Source: Himantopus leucocephalus
Taxonomy: Eukaryota > Chordata > Aves > Charadriiformes > Recurvirostridae
Assembly (NCBI GenBank): GCA_003993805.1
Contig: RSEF01000003.1
Location: 109,367,911 to 109,431,910, forward strand
DNA length: 64,000 nucleotides
Reading direction: 5' to 3'
Shown here: positions 1 through 13,400 of the stretch, in pieces
How the letters are laid out: every line of letters starts with the position of its first letter
How positions within the stretch are numbered: position 1 is the first letter of the stretch
The notes under the pieces: generated by a model
Seen by the model: only the letters and a program-made list of their open reading frames with translations
Told to the model about the DNA's origin: nothing
Database searches by the model: none
Made by a program: the position numbers and the translations under genes

Positions 1-1537
1 CAGTTGGATACTTTCAATTATCCCAACTTCCCCTGCAGTCTGAAGAATTAACAATTAAAACTGGTGTTATGTATGCATTTTAATGAGCTATAGTTTATCT
101 GTTTTAAATATGAGAATTCAAATTACAGTATGATGTAAAACACCAAAGGTTACAAGTTACAAGGAAACCAGAAGGGTTTGATGATACTATGAACAGTTGC
201 TTGCTACAGAGCAGTTACAAAGTAAAATGAGAGGAAAACAATTACCAAAGCTGATCCCTCACACCTAGTAACTTTCAGTTCTCCCCATAACTAACTTATA
301 AATAATACAACATAAAAGATTAAGATTATAGTTTCTACACAGTTGCCAGAGCAGTAATAAAGAGCATCACAGAAAGACTTTTTTTGTTACTTGAATACTA
401 CTATTTGGGGAAATTCTTAGCACAGCTTAGAATGAGGGAAATTAAATTAGATCAGGAGGTGGGAAATGAAAGTAAAAGTGGGATGGCCCACTGTTGAACT
501 GGTAGAGTATTGTTTTGACAGGAAACTTTAGTTTTATCACCAGCGCTTCAGAAAAACAGTGCTTTCTAAGAAAGCAAAGTCCTCAGGGAAAAAAAAAAAA
601 GAAACAAACTAATGACACAGAACAGCTGCTGTTGAGGAAAACGAAGTGAGGAATAATGCTTCTGCGTACCAAAAATCAACCATGGTGTCTTATAGAATAG
701 AACAGACTATTTCAGTTGGAAAGGACCTACAACAATCATCTAGTCCCACTGCCTTACCCTTTCAGGGCTGACCAGAAGTTAAAGCATGTTATTAAGGGCA
801 TTGTCCAAACGCCTCTTAAACACTGACAGGTTGGGGCATCCACCACCTCTCTAAGAAGCCTGTGCCAGTGTTTGACCACCCTCTGGGTAAAGAAATGCTT
901 CCTGACGTCCAGTCTAAATACACAAGACAGTATACTAGACAAGACAGTATTTGCAATCTCAGAAATTATTATTAATAATAATTTTATTATTATTATTTTA
1001 AAAAAATTCTCCATCCAATTAGAATTCAACTATTACAGAAAAGCAGAAAAAAACGGTATTTGTGTTTTCAAGTTTCATTTCCATCAAAATGAGCATTTCA
1101 AACACTAGATTTTTTTTTAGACATTTGAAAGTGTCAGCTATGCAAAACCAATATGGTGCTTCTTTTAGTAAACAATTTGTTCTGCAAATTTTTTCTCTGC
1201 TTTTACTACAACCATAAACCAAACATACCATGCTTGTATCAAACAAAATCGGTTTCCTTTATTTGGTTATTTGATAACTTCAGTAGTATTCATTCTATAA
1301 AACCAGAATACTGTTATTTTGTGATTAACTGTTATAACTAGATGACCCAAAAGAAATAAGGTAAGAATGAACTCATGCAGAAGTCCTCATCACAGACATT
1401 ACCTCTGGTTTCTTTTGTGTTGGTTCCACTGAAGCCTACATGCCAGACATTTATTTCAACGTCAAGTACAGGCACAAAACTTTTTTATATGTACTTTTTC
1501 TTATAGCTTCCCCCCAATGACTTTTCAAACAACTTAC
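1..1537. other. SMC6 intron sequence at the left edge
   Basis: This AT-rich stretch follows the SMC6 first coding exon on the minus strand. Apart from a CR1 fragment at about 691-919 I see no exon, RNA gene or other element. The short ORFs here lack coding character. Confidence 0.6.
691..919 (-). mobile_element. CR1 LINE 3' fragment
   Basis: Read on the minus strand, this is the end of a CR1 ORF2 followed by the 3' UTR. The peptide motifs RKHFFTQRVVKHWHRL and REVVDAP are the typical C-terminus of the CR1 reverse-transcriptase protein. The TTCAGTTGGAAAGGACC segment and a short TATTCTAT-type tail mark the 3' end. The copy is 5'-truncated, as most CR1 copies are. A closely related fragment of the same orientation lies at 22036-22222. 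Confidence 0.9.
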
Positions 1538-1681
1538 CGACAGTAAAGAGAGATTACTATCAGCTGATAACTGTGAAATTTCTTCTTCATTAGACTCATC
1601 ACTATGGTCATCTGTATATTCTTGTCTCTGCCTTTTACTGGATCCAGGCTTTGAAATACTTTCTTCCTTTCTCTTACCCAT
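1538..1681 (-). CDS. SMC6: SMC6, first coding exon (N-terminus only)
   Basis: This exon encodes the first 48 residues of SMC6, an ATPase subunit of the nuclear Smc5/6 complex that acts in DNA repair and in resolving recombination intermediates. The peptide begins MGKRKEE and continues with a basic patch (KRQRQE) and an acidic stretch. This matches the layout of the vertebrate SMC6 N-terminus (MAKRKEE, then KRPRQEE), which precedes the Walker A head domain. Reading on the minus strand, a TTTTTCAG acceptor ends at 1687, five untranslated bases follow, and the ATG lies at 1681-1679. The exon ends at 1538 with a GTAAGTT donor in phase 0. Eighteen codons upstream remain open, but they cross the acceptor and are intronic. 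The next exon, which should carry the P-loop head, is not visible in 1-1537 and must lie left of the window. The short, fast-evolving N-terminus and the head-to-head position with GEN1 both support the call. Confidence 0.88.
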
Positions 1682-1686
1682 GAGTA

Positions 1687-4600
1687 CTGAAAAATGAGAG
1701 TAATGAAAGATTGTAGGTTTCAGTCTTCTAGACAAACATACAACAGCACAGACATACCAATTTATTTACTCTGGTAAAAGAAATATTAAGATCATAGCAA
1801 ACACCACAACAAACAAATACTTTTTCAGAACTGAAATCTCAGTGAATTTAAGCCTAAGCTTACTATGAAGAAGTTACATTAGAACAAAAGAAACGCAACT
1901 TCATTATTCTCATCAAGCTGAATCTGTTTGTTGATTAACAACAAAATCAACCTTGATTTTGTTTTCCTTGGTACATTAGACTTCAGGATATTTGCTAGAA
2001 TTGTTTTTGGCTAGTAATGGAGTTGAAAATTAAGTTGCAAAAAGTACATAACTATCATAGTATGATCAGCAGCATCAATGCAGGTTTGATTAAAGTGAGC
2101 TGTGCATTCAAAAAGAACATGTATTAATTATATGTGGTTGACAAATTACTAGTAAATTAATATGCAGAACACATAAAAGTAGAATAAAGGAAAATTTAGA
2201 TTCATAGCATTGTTCGTGTGCTGTTTCTTGCACACAGCCACCCTGCTTTTGTGAGGCAGTTTAGTGTGACCACAGTAAAGAAATGCTGTTATTTTACTAA
2301 TGAAGGATAACAATTCTCTACATAGAGAACATATGTGTATATATTTCCTCTGCAAATGAAAAAATAACGCACAGACATCGAGGCACTAATATGACTGGTC
2401 AGATTTGAATCTTGCAAAAATAACAAGGTCTACTTAAGTCACAAAACTGAAACAGCAGGCATCAAGATCAGTCAAAATTTCACATTTTCTGTAACTGTAA
2501 CCTTAGGGCATGGTTTTTACTCCCGCAAAAGTACCTGTTACATTCTTCATACCTAGAGTCCCAAAGCACTACACAAAACATGGAAGTTCTCATACTTTTG
2601 CCCAAAGTAGAAGCAAGGTCTTGTTTATACAAAGGCAACACACAATCTTTTTATTTGCCAGTAGTTGTCACCTACTAGTAAGCATCAAAAACAGGCTAAA
2701 ACTGACAGCTGCATAGCTTTCTGACATCAAAAAGTTCCTGAAATAGAGTACGTTCTCCTACTCAGACAACTTTGTTTACTAGAATTTAATCTAGAGCTCC
2801 CTTCTAGGAAAGATGGCAACAAACTTAAATGCATCTCACCAGTTCAAGCAAAATTCAGAGGCATTAAGTGTAATTAATATCCAGTGCTATGGAAAGATCA
2901 CTGCCTGAAACATGGCCTAAAAGTAGTCCAAGTTTATTTATAAAAATAAATAAATAAATTTTTTTTTTTTTAAATGGGGTGGGGTGCAGGAAAGGAAAAA
3001 ATGACCAGCATTAGAGACATTGCATGTCCGAAGTTGATACCACATGTCATGGCTTGAGACCAAATTGACTGTGTGGAGACTAAACACACTGAGGGCTGGG
3101 ACACCACAACACTTCCAGTCAAAGATAGATTTAACAATAGCGAGTGACCAATTCCTTGTCCCCCAGGGCAGATGGGACGATCCAGGAGAGAAGGCAGGCA
3201 GGTCAGGCTAACGTTTCCTAACATGATCTCCTGTGTCCTGCAGCCAGTCCTGGTCCTGTCCTGGTCCATGAGAAAGCTGGGTGCGTCAGCACTGCATTTC
3301 CAGCTGCGCAATGCACAGCCTCAGAGCCTCCCAGAGCTTCTCTGTGGGTCTTGCTCCACACCCTCTAAATGTTTAAGATTAATAACTTGGAGAATCTATG
3401 GAGAACTCAATGAAATAAAGACTGTAAAATTACAACTTTAGTCATAAGAACTAGTGCTGCAACAGAGACGAGCAGTTTTTCCTCCCTCTCCCTCTTCTGT
3501 TTCTGTCTCATCCCCGAGTTCAAGCAGCTCTTTACACAGCAGAACAATAAACTGCCTCAAGGCACTGATTCTACTGAAAATTAATACAGGAAAAAACTTT
3601 TTTCTCTTTAAATTATATAAGTTCCTCAACCATTTCACCATGCAGATCTGCACATTTGGGTCACTGTGGAGAAAGAGCGGTTCTTTGTGCAGTTTCTTTT
3701 ACTTGTGTCAACTTAACGTTCTGGTCAAACTATAGCCTGATTTCAACTGCCTGAAGGGCAGATAGCTCATACTACCACGCATCACAGACAATAGCATCTA
3801 TTATACAAAACACTACAGACATTAACATCTGTTACATTGTTACAAAGAGTATTTTATTTCTATTGTAGATATTCGTTGACTGTTTTCTAAAATACAGTAC
3901 TCAATAATTCCTTCATTAATTTTCTTTGACACAGCATCTGAATGTTAAAGAAAAAATAATATGCATCTCTTTCCACTAAGTGCAATGAACAAAATTCAAA
4001 GTAAATGCAGAAATGCAATAAACTTCACATCTGATATTCTTGCAATAATTCTGTATTGCAGGGATTTCAGATCAAATACTAGATTATTATGTCCATTAAG
4101 TATTTACAGGGAATATGTCATTTCCATTTTATGTTATGTAGTTTAATACCATACATGCAGAAACCAAGAAGCAAATACACTTCATGACTCAGTTACATAC
4201 CTTTTGCTATGCTACTTTCGGTTTCCTACATAAACATGTCTTTATGCTTCAATTACTCAGACCAGGAAAGAGTCACTTGTATGCTCTTGGAATTTACCCA
4301 TCACCCAAATATGAAGACAAGCATTCATTCAATCTGCTGTTCCTTTGAAAACCCTCTCTAGAAGGAAGGGAAAACACAAGGTTTATATGTTGCAATTATT
4401 AATGTCCGAACTAAAGACCAGGGCTATGAGTTTCATCACTATAACATTTGGACATTTAAGAAAAAACAAAGTACAAATGTGGAAAACAGAACAAAATAAC
4501 CTAGAAGAAGACTCACTCATGTAATCTAAGCATGACGAAGGCAAAGGACAGAACAGTCCGCACTCCAGAACTCTTGAAGAACTGGTACTGCAAAGAAGAC

Positions 4601-6951
4601 TTAACTGGAACTGCAAGCAAACTTTATTGAAGTAGCCTCAGAAATTATTACAACAAGTATCAGTGGATGTAATACCTACATTGAGCACAAAAAAAGCCAG
4701 AAGGAAAGAGAAACTGACTGCAGCAACAAGGAATGCTCTTCACAAGAAACAAAGCTTCAAAAGCTAAAGGAAGAAATAATTAACACTAAAAAAATAAAAA
4801 ACCCACTGAAATTGACACATACATTTGAATTTTACCTTTAGATCATCTCGACATTTTTGACAGAAAAAGTTCAGGTTTTTTACATTAATTGCTCCCAAAA
4901 CTCTTGCACCAAGACACCCCTAATCTTCTTCATTAATTTTTTAATTGGAAAAATAATTTATTTCAGTCTCAGCGCCACTTACCATGACTTTAACAACAGT
5001 TTGGGAACAACTATACAAGGCAAAGGAAAAGCAGCTGATATGACCTATCTGAAGGTTACACAATTAACAATTAAAGTGACAAAAACATAGATTAGTACAA
5101 GTATTTTAATATACGTAGCAGACTAATGGGAAGCCAACAATGGACACTACTGATGAACATTAACAGAAGGTTTTTTTAATGGACCAGGCATCATATTTAA
5201 AACCTGAAGTCTAGATTTATGCTTGTGTTGCAATATAAAGTAGGACTATGTTGATGGAAACTTGTGATGACAGAGTCAGGAACATCAGAAATTCAAATGA
5301 GAACCTGACTGCTACTAAGGAAGACAAAACAAAAGTATTGCTTTAATAGAGAAAATTAACTATACTACAACGGAATGTAAAAGCATACAGTTAGGAATAA
5401 AAACTGGAGCTATAAATTGAGAACAAATAAGGGCAAGACAGATCCAATTATAAAAACATCACAGGATCACTACAAATTATTACAAGTAATTGTTATGCAC
5501 ATAATGAGAACAGGAGAGAAAAACACAATGCCCAAATGTGCTGTATAAAGCTATTAGGACTATTCCATGTTATAGTAGAAAAGTATTTACCCTGTTAACA
5601 TCAAAGTACAGGAAAACAGAGACTGCATCCACTGGAGGCAACATACACCCGTGTTCCAGCTCAAGCAATGGCATCTCTTTCCACAGTTTCCATTGCAATG
5701 CGGTTCTACAAGTTTTTTTCCCCCTTTCCCTACCTGGCTGGTCACAGTCGGCCTCATCCAGAGCAGACACAACCAACCTACTGCCACCAAAGCCACTCCA
5801 CTGCTTTTCTAGCAGCCTTCTGTTGGCAGCGTCCCTGTAAGGTACGTAGCAGCTGCCACTCAAAACATCTACTTTAATCACTCCGCACCCGGACCAGCTA
5901 CAACCTGGATTGCCTTTTGTCCCGTTAGCAAAACGGATGTAGGGAAAAGACATCAGAACCGACCTACGGCGGGATGAATGTAAGACACGGGAGGAAGCGT
6001 AGGGTGGGAGAAGAGGAAGAATTGTGGTCTTCTCCTGATGAATAGCACGCTGCACTTGTTTACATAGACACAAAGATAGTGATAAATAAATTACAAATTA
6101 ATAAGCGGTTTATAATAATGAAGGAAGGGAACGTACGCTATCAGTTGTACTCGAAAGGAACCTATTTCAGAGGACCAAAGTCCGAAGCTGAGCTTCACAC
6201 CCAGCAGCGGAGTGCTGTACGTTTTTAGGCGCTATCCGAGGCGATGTCCCCAGTTACACTACAGCGCTCTGACATCCACCACTGCCCTCCCAACCCGCTC
6301 ACAGCCAACGCACAAGAAGCCTCTGCCATCCCCCCCGGACCCGGGAACAGCCCCGCCTGACACACAGCGGCCCAGGAGGCAGCTCCACCTCCCCGCGGAA
6401 GAAGGACAAAGGAAAGAGGGGGCAGAAAATCCCCCCGTTCGCACCCCCAGTCCCACGGTTATGACTCGCTTGGCCCAGCGCTTTCTCCGGACGGCCTGGA
6501 AGGGTCCGCTCTCCGCCCACAGAAGCGACACCGGCCCCTTGGCGGCTGGAATGCCCCGGCGGCAGCCGCTGCCCGCTCCTTACCCGCTTCCCCCCCACCC
6601 CACCCCGGCCTTCGCGGCGCCGGCTGCCGCCGGGCACAGCCGGGCAGCGGGCGGGGAGCCCTCACTCCGGGCGCAGCAGCCATGCTGGACAGCGGGCGAC
6701 AAAAAGCCCCCTCCGACGGCTAACGTGCCCCTCACAAAACCACCTGCCAGAACCACCCGGGCGGGACCCCCGGGCGGGCCCGCCGCTGCCCTGACACAGC
6801 CCGCCGGGGCGGGGACAGACAACGCCGCTCCCCTGCGACCCATCTTCCCGACCCCGCTTCCTCCCAGCCGCCCACCCCCCCGGGCGCCCAGAACGGCAGA
6901 AGCCCACCGGGGCCCGCCGCCACGCACAGGTCGCCCGCCCCTCCACCCTAC
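1687..6951 (-). other. SMC6 first intron, no gene seen
   Basis: This is the interval between the putative SMC6 5'-UTR exon donor (GTAGGG at 6951-6946, minus strand) and the acceptor before the coding exon. It is mostly AT-rich, with one more GC-rich block at about 2985-3365 that I cannot assign to a repeat family. No exon with convincing splice sites and coding potential was found. Additional untranslated SMC6 exons cannot be excluded. Confidence 0.5.
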
Positions 6952-7100
6952 CTGTCCTCAGCGCCAACGCCGCCGCCGGGGCCGTTAAACGGCCGCAAAG
7001 CTCAGACCCCCGGAAGGTCCCCAGCCCCGCGCGGCGGGAGGGTGCGACGGAAGAGCCGCCGCGGGACGCGCGCCTGCGCGCTGCCGCCCCCCGCCCGCCC
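6952..7100 (-). other. SMC6: SMC6 5'-UTR first exon (3' edge defined, 5' edge approximate)
   Basis: On the minus strand a well-formed donor CAG|GTAGGG ends an exon at 6952, inside the CpG island and upstream of the SMC6 coding exon, whose acceptor begins only five bases before the ATG. An untranslated first exon is therefore required, and this is the best candidate. Its upstream boundary (the transcription start) is a guess. Confidence 0.5.
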
Positions 7101-7199
7101 CGAGGGGGCGGTTTCCCCGCGCCCGCCATTTTCGAGAGGGCGGAGCGGCCGCTGAGGGGCGGGTGGGCGGCCGCGGAGGAGGGGGGTGGGCGGCTTCGT

Positions 7200-7259
7200 T
7201 CGCTCCTCTGTGCCGCGGGAGTCAGTCGCTGGGCCTGCTCGGGTCTCCCCTGAACCTGT
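7200..7259 (+). other. GEN1: GEN1 5'-UTR first exon (5' edge approximate)
   Basis: A consensus donor GTAAGT at 7260-7265 lies at the right side of the CpG island, facing GEN1. The GEN1 ATG exon at 10368 begins with an acceptor and 37 untranslated bases, so an upstream non-coding exon is needed, and this donor is the natural one. The start site is unknown. Confidence 0.5.
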
Positions 7260-10200
7260 GTAAGTTTCTACTGATCCTCCCCCCCCACCCCCCAGGAAGC
7301 CACCTTCGCTGAGGAGGCGTTGGGGCCTCAAGGCGCCATGGCGGGCGAGCAGGCCCCCAGCCCCAACTCGGGAGTCAGGCCCGCAGCCCTCTCAGCGGGC
7401 AGGGAGAGCCCTCCAAGAAGGCTGTTCCTCTCACAGCCGGTCAGGGAAGCCTCCGCTTCTTTCCGTGCGGTGCGTTGTTATCTCTAGCTCGCATTAAGGC
7501 GGGAATTTTAAATGTATTCAAGATGGCTGTGTGTCTCGTTATTTCGTTTTCAGGCAACTCCTCGGTTTTGTTCTCATCTCAGGGGGGAAAAAAAAAAAAA
7601 CAAACAAACCCGTAGGAGGTTGAGGAGGAATCTTACGTGCTGTGGTTCAGGTGCTCGGGTTCATCGCAGAGCTGCGCCAGGTGCTGGGGTACGGCAGTAG
7701 CGCAGAGAGGGAGTGNTTTTTTTTTTTTTTTTAAAGGTCTTTGGGTCAGACATAAAGCATATGCTTGCCAGTCTTTATAAGTTACCTTGGTGATGGGTGA
7801 AAGCGTATCTGTATGAATTAAATTCCAGCATTAAATCTCTTCAGTCGTTATTTTCAAGTAACTGGCTTCTCTGGCTGAGCAGAAAACTTTGTAGAGTAGA
7901 ATATAGCCTAAAAATATGGATTATAAAACCTAAAAACTATATAGCTATAGCACATACTGGCCCAATGAGAAATTGAGAAGGTTTTGTGGGGGGTTTTTTA
8001 GTTTATATTTCCTGTCAGTGATCTTATAATAGCATGATGTCTTCAGTGATTTGTAAGTATATGAAAAAAAATCAGGTTCAGTCTCCCTTCTTTGGAAGTT
8101 ACCATCTCTCTAAGCAAATTGGAGGCTTGTGATGAATGAAGCTCCTCAATAAAATCTGAGTGGACAGATCACTCCTGTTAAAAGTAGTAGATCTGTTTGT
8201 ATACAGGATCGGGACCTAAATATTTTACAGAATACAGACAAAAAAGCAAAGACTGATAGATCTCACAGGCTTTCATAACTCAACCTTAGATATATATTGA
8301 ATGGGGATAAGGAAAACTTCTGTCCTCAAATAACAATATTTTATTACCTCATAATGAAAAAAGTGGCGTTTTGTTGTAGTTTTCAAATTTTTTATACTTG
8401 GTTTTTTTCTTTATTATTTGTAATATTTTGGACTGTTAAGTGTTTGTAGTGTATTTGTCTTTCCTGTTAATGGTACTTTCCTGTAAGTACCATATGATGT
8501 TCCATAACAATATTTAGAAACCAACTGACACATTTTTTAAAAAAAAAATGTATTGATAAAGACTGGCAGGAACAAAATGATAACATCAAAAAGGACATCT
8601 TCCTTTTTTGGTAGGTGTTCTCTTGTTAAACCCCACTGAAGCCGAATATCACACTTGTCTTTTGAGAAGGTTTGTATGCCTTCTGTTAGCTTCCCCTATG
8701 TATCAGAGAAATTGATCATCCTGGACTTGAAGAAATTATGCCATATATTTGCATGCTTTATTTATATTTTAAAGTCATTTTATGTGCTTGAGGTATAACA
8801 ACAACAAAAGCAATACATTATGCCATGTGTGCATACAACAGGTTAAGTGATTGAAGTAGTTAAAAAAAAAAATGGATTAGAGAAAGGTGATTTCTGTTGG
8901 AAGTAAATCTTCACATAAGAACTTGATTTGTAAACAACCTGGAATTCCTGCAGTGGCAGAAATGATGTATTATTGATTAGCTGTCTTGCTTTAAAACAGT
9001 TCTAGAGTATAAAACAACACACCCTACAAGGACAGGCTTGCTGTTCTCCCACTGTGGTGGTGGTAAGTGTGGAAGGTTGCTGAATTTAACATGGCTGTGT
9101 TCACTGGAGGCCACGAGGTGGCATAGCTCCTCATGTGTCTTAAGCAGACTCAGCACAGGTAGCTAGCTCATCTAGTCATGATTTATTCAAAGGAGGGGTT
9201 TATTTTATCTGAATGTATGGTAGTTTCAAACTCAGGATGAAAGAAATACAAAACGTTCCGGACTTTATTTCATTGTTATCTTCTAATATTGAGGGAGAAA
9301 ATGGAAAAGTAGAGAAATAAGCATGAGGCAAACTTTGTACAGTAAGGCAGTGCAGGAATTAATTGGTATTGCGAGGGGGGAAAGCAGAGTATGTGTTAGA
9401 GGCCTTGTATAGAAGTGGTAAGGTATGAAAACCAGAAGAATAATGGAAAGGAAGAAAATTAAATCTGTTAATGGAGTAGCATGGAGAATAGAGCTATATA
9501 AGTTAAATAAGAGACAAAGAAATATACTAATATGTATGTTTTCAGCTGGTGTTCATTGTAGGTAGTGCCAGTCACACAATACCAAAATGAAAGTAGTAAA
9601 AATATACAGACTGGTGTGTTTCTGCAATCATGGTGTTATAAATGTCAAAATATTTGTTGGAGGGACCTCTGGAGGTTATCAGTGCTGATTCCCTGCTCAA
9701 GGGGAACTTCCACCAGCATTGGATTAAATCAGTAAGACAGTATGCTGGCTGGATGTTGAAAATCTCCAAGAATGGAGATTCTGCAGCCTCTGGGTAGCCA
9801 GTGCTGCAGTACCCTCTGTCATTTTTTTTCCTGAAGTCCAGCTTGAATTTCCCAAGCTAGAATCTGTGGCTGTTATATCATCTTGGAATACTAAGGAGGG
9901 TTTAAGTTCTGTCATCATTGTAAATGTTCCTCAAGTAGCTTTAATCTACTTCTGTTTGAACAGAAACATTTTAATGTGAATCCTACCACTTCAGATCAGG
10001 AAACAATTCCCTTGAGAGGTGTGTTTTTTCTTTGTTTTTAAATAAAGCTCGGGTTGTGCATATGCAAGGGACACATGAGATCTGGAAATGAATGATTTAT
10101 TTTATTTTTTTTCCCCCGCAGATGAGTTTGTTTTTATTTATATCCAGGCTATTAGCAATGAAAATGCACAGTCCAAAGTTAAGGTATTGAGTAATAAACC

Positions 10201-10367
10201 ATCTGTGAACTGGAGTCACTGCACACTTAGAAGGCTTGATTGCAAGTGTTATTGGTTTATAAAAATAAAACTGATAATGACTAAATATTTATTTTCTGAA
10301 CCTCATGTTCATATGTCCTACTTCATGTTATATTCTGAAAGTATTTTATTTTGCTTGGTCTTCACAG
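7260..10367 (+). other. GEN1 first intron
   Basis: This AT-rich intron lies between the presumed 5'-UTR exon and the ATG exon. It contains an old CR1 fragment at about 9645-9850 and a T-tract with a single N at 7716. Nothing else could be supported. Confidence 0.5.
9645..9850 (-). mobile_element. Old, diverged CR1 fragment
   Basis: Read on the minus strand, the segment resembles the CR1 3' region. It shows a degenerate form of the ORF2 C-terminus, then text corresponding to the common 'ggagattctgcagcctctgggtagcc' block on the plus strand, and the 'ttccctgctcaaggggaac' block near the 3' end. Divergence is high, so the boundaries are approximate. Confidence 0.6.
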
Positions 10368-10404
10368 CTAAAATCTTCACACTGACAACAAAGAAGCTAG
10401 AACA

Positions 10405-13400
10405 ATGGGAGTCACTCATCTGTGGCAAATCCTTGAGTCTGTGAGACAACCTGTCAACTTGAGCAGTCTTAAAGGAAAAACGCTTGCTGTTGATTTAAGT
10501 CTGTGGGTTTGTGAAGCACAGACCGTTAAAAAGATGATTGGAGTAGTTACCAAACCACACCTGAGGTATGGTATCCATATAACTTGTTGTAGCCCAAAGT
10601 CTTGGAGCTGTATAATTTAGCTATGATGCTGTTTTGCCAATAGACGGGGTCAGCAGAAAGGACACAGACANNNNNNNNNNNNNNNNNNNNNNNNNNNNNN
10701 NNNNNNNNNNNNNNNNNNNNNNNNNNNNNNNNNNNNNNNNNNNNNNNNNNNNNNNNNNNNNNNNNNNNNNATGATGCTGGTCGGGAGGTTCACTCAGAAG
10801 TCAGCTTTGGTTCGAGGCCTATGCTTTAGGCCTTTTTATGTCAGATGCTTACTCTAAATTTAAGGCTGCCTCTGAAATTCGTATGACTGTGGTGTTTTGA
10901 TTCTGTTATTATCACTTGTGCTACGTGTGTAAAGGGTTTGAAGTCAAGATTCAGTCATACTGGCTGAATTCAACTTAATGCTTGGGTGCAAATAGAAGTT
11001 CTTGGGCCCAGCCTACTTTGTCTCAAGGCCTCAACTGTAGATAAGGGTGAGATGGATATGAGCAGAACCATGTTTGTCTTACCATGGTATAGCACTGTAT
11101 GACATACAGATTATCAAGGAACACAAATCAATGTGCTAATTCCTATATGTTTCTGAGGCTGTGTGATGGAAGGTAGTATGAGAGTTTCAAGTGTTTATCA
11201 CAGCAGTCTGGACGCTAGTCAATTCAGAGCATGCTGAGTGTCATGCACGCTCTACCCTGATCTGGCTTATAAATTAAAATTCTAGTTAGACCCCACGTTG
11301 AATTAAATGTGTTTAAATCATTCTTCAGGCTTATGAACAACCTTGAAGAATGTGTATATTTTTAATTTAAATGACTCACATACTTAAGGGATGAGCAAGT
11401 ATAAGCAGCTGTAACTTCAAAGCTGTGTTTTCTGCAAATGATGCTGACAAAAATGAAAATATATACAAATTTTCATAAATGATCTGTTATTGGTTAGCTC
11501 AAGAACATTGCATTAGACATTCCTGTGGCTTCTATTGAATTCAGCTGATGTGAAATATCAGCATCTTCTGAGAATAATTTCTTAAAATGTTACGCTTATG
11601 ACCCCAAATGGATTATTAAATAAAACTTGAAGGATGACCAAAGTCATTACTTCCCTCTGGTAGGATGTCCTGCGTACAATGGAATGGAAGCATCGGTCCA
11701 GATCTCTTACGCAGTCTTTCCAAAGCAAGACAAAGGGATGAACAGATTTCTACCAAAAAAAAAAAAAAGGAATGTTTTCAGGCAGTTGGAAATTAAACTG
11801 TTTTGCTAAGTATTTTAGAGAAACTTACTGTAAGTGATTGATTTTTATATCATTTGTGAAAATAGAACTAACATCAAAAGATCAGCTTATCCTTTCTTAC
11901 CACCAGCAAATGTACAAAATTAAATCTAGGGTAATGGTCTTTCCGTGTCAGTTGAAGAGATATAAATGCTTGGTCTATTCTTTTTGAAAGATTGATCCTG
12001 GAATTGCTGGAAAAAGCATATGCTGTCTCATATTACTGCTCTAAATTTTACCAAATAGTTATTATTGCTCGCTTGCAAAATTCCACCAGTCAGTGATGCT
12101 GGTTTGCATATGAACTAAATTGGCATGGTAATGGTATCTATGAGTCTGTCTAATACCACAGCATTCAGTCACTTCAGAATCTGATGTACCTGTATTGATA
12201 GATTTGGGATTAAAATTTGATCTAAAAGAATCAATGTGGATATGCATTTGGAAAAAAACTTTGGATATTGCATGTTTACTAAACCTTTTAAATTTGCTTA
12301 TGACTTTCCACCTAAAAAATATCTTTCTTGTCCTTAAGTGGTATTTTCTTGGGAATTTTGTAAAGCTGTTACAAAGTCATAGTAAAACAACTTCAACTGA
12401 AGACAGGGATATAGATAAAAGGCTTATCAGCTTAGAGGTGAGGGAATCATAAAAGGTGGAGAGAAAGCTAAGATTGTTCCTGGGGTAGGTGGAGGGATAT
12501 AAGGAAAACGTCTGAAGAAATTGGGCTTTGTTAATTCTGCAGCTTATGGAACACCTTGCTTTATTGCAGAAACCTATTTTTTCGGTTATCTTTCTTGACA
12601 TCAATGGGAATTAAAGTAGTGTTTGTCATGGAAGGAGAGGCCCCCAAGTTGAAAGCAGACACTATGAGTAAGAGGAATGAGATGCGCTATGGACCTTCGA
12701 AGAAAGTTGGAGCTGCAAGAACAGGGAGGTCTTTATTTAAAGCCATTTTAAAAGAGGTGAGTAATTGAGGGCTGTGTTTCAGTATTTTTAGTGTGATCGG
12801 AAGAAATCTTAACCAAATTAAATACAAGAACTTGAAAGAATTAGTAGTTCTCTACACAACAAATTTCAACAGTATTTTGAGTGAATATATGCCTTTGAAA
12901 TTGGGCCTTACAGCATCTCTTAACAGTTGTTGTAGAAGAGGGACAATGTCAGTTAGAATAATTTTCTTGTTTGATGTGTTCCTGTGCATGCTATATTGTA
13001 GTAAGCCACAGTCATAACTGAGCGTTTATTACAGAAATCCAACTTCCTTGTTCTTGAATGGTGTTAGTATTGATACTTTTTATTTTTCTAGATTGAAAAC
13101 AGGAATGTGTTGTGTACCTATGTACACTAGCTAAGCTAGTGTGTTTTTGAAGGGGTACACAGAACTGTTTTGCAACCTAGATCTATGACTTGGTAAACTA
13201 GCTGTATAGCTAAGAGAATACACTTGTTGGAAACCTACTGGATTAGGCTAAAAGGAAGACTGTACAGTCTTTTTCATATAGACGGTTGAGACAACTCTGG
13301 CTGCAAAGACCTCCTGTTCAGTAATCTTGTTTTTCATTCATTGTTGCAGATATTTAGCTGTTTAACCAGAATTTTGTGAAATAGAATTTATAGCCGCTTA

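Larger units (their letters stand above)
6200..7450. promoter_or_regulatory. CpG island, bidirectional SMC6/GEN1 promoter
   Basis: Base composition changes abruptly from AT-rich to strongly GC- and CpG-rich at about 6200 and returns to AT-rich by about 7450. No TATA box is obvious, as is usual for housekeeping CpG-island promoters. A strong donor facing left (CAG|GTAGGG, exon edge 6952) and one facing right (GTAAGT at 7260) indicate divergent first exons for SMC6 and GEN1 only a few hundred bases apart. Long GC-rich ORFs here, on both strands, follow from composition and are not genes. Transcription start sites are inferred, not seen. Confidence 0.8.

Noticed and set aside
2970..3311. 113-codon minus-strand ORF in the SMC6 intron
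   Set aside because: It does not resemble SMC6 or any known family and lacks exon-like splice sites in frame.
6212..6988. 258-codon ORF on the plus strand in the CpG island
   Set aside because: It is Pro/Arg/Ala-rich from GC composition; overlapping long ORFs exist on both strands in several frames, with no domain, and the region is the SMC6/GEN1 promoter.
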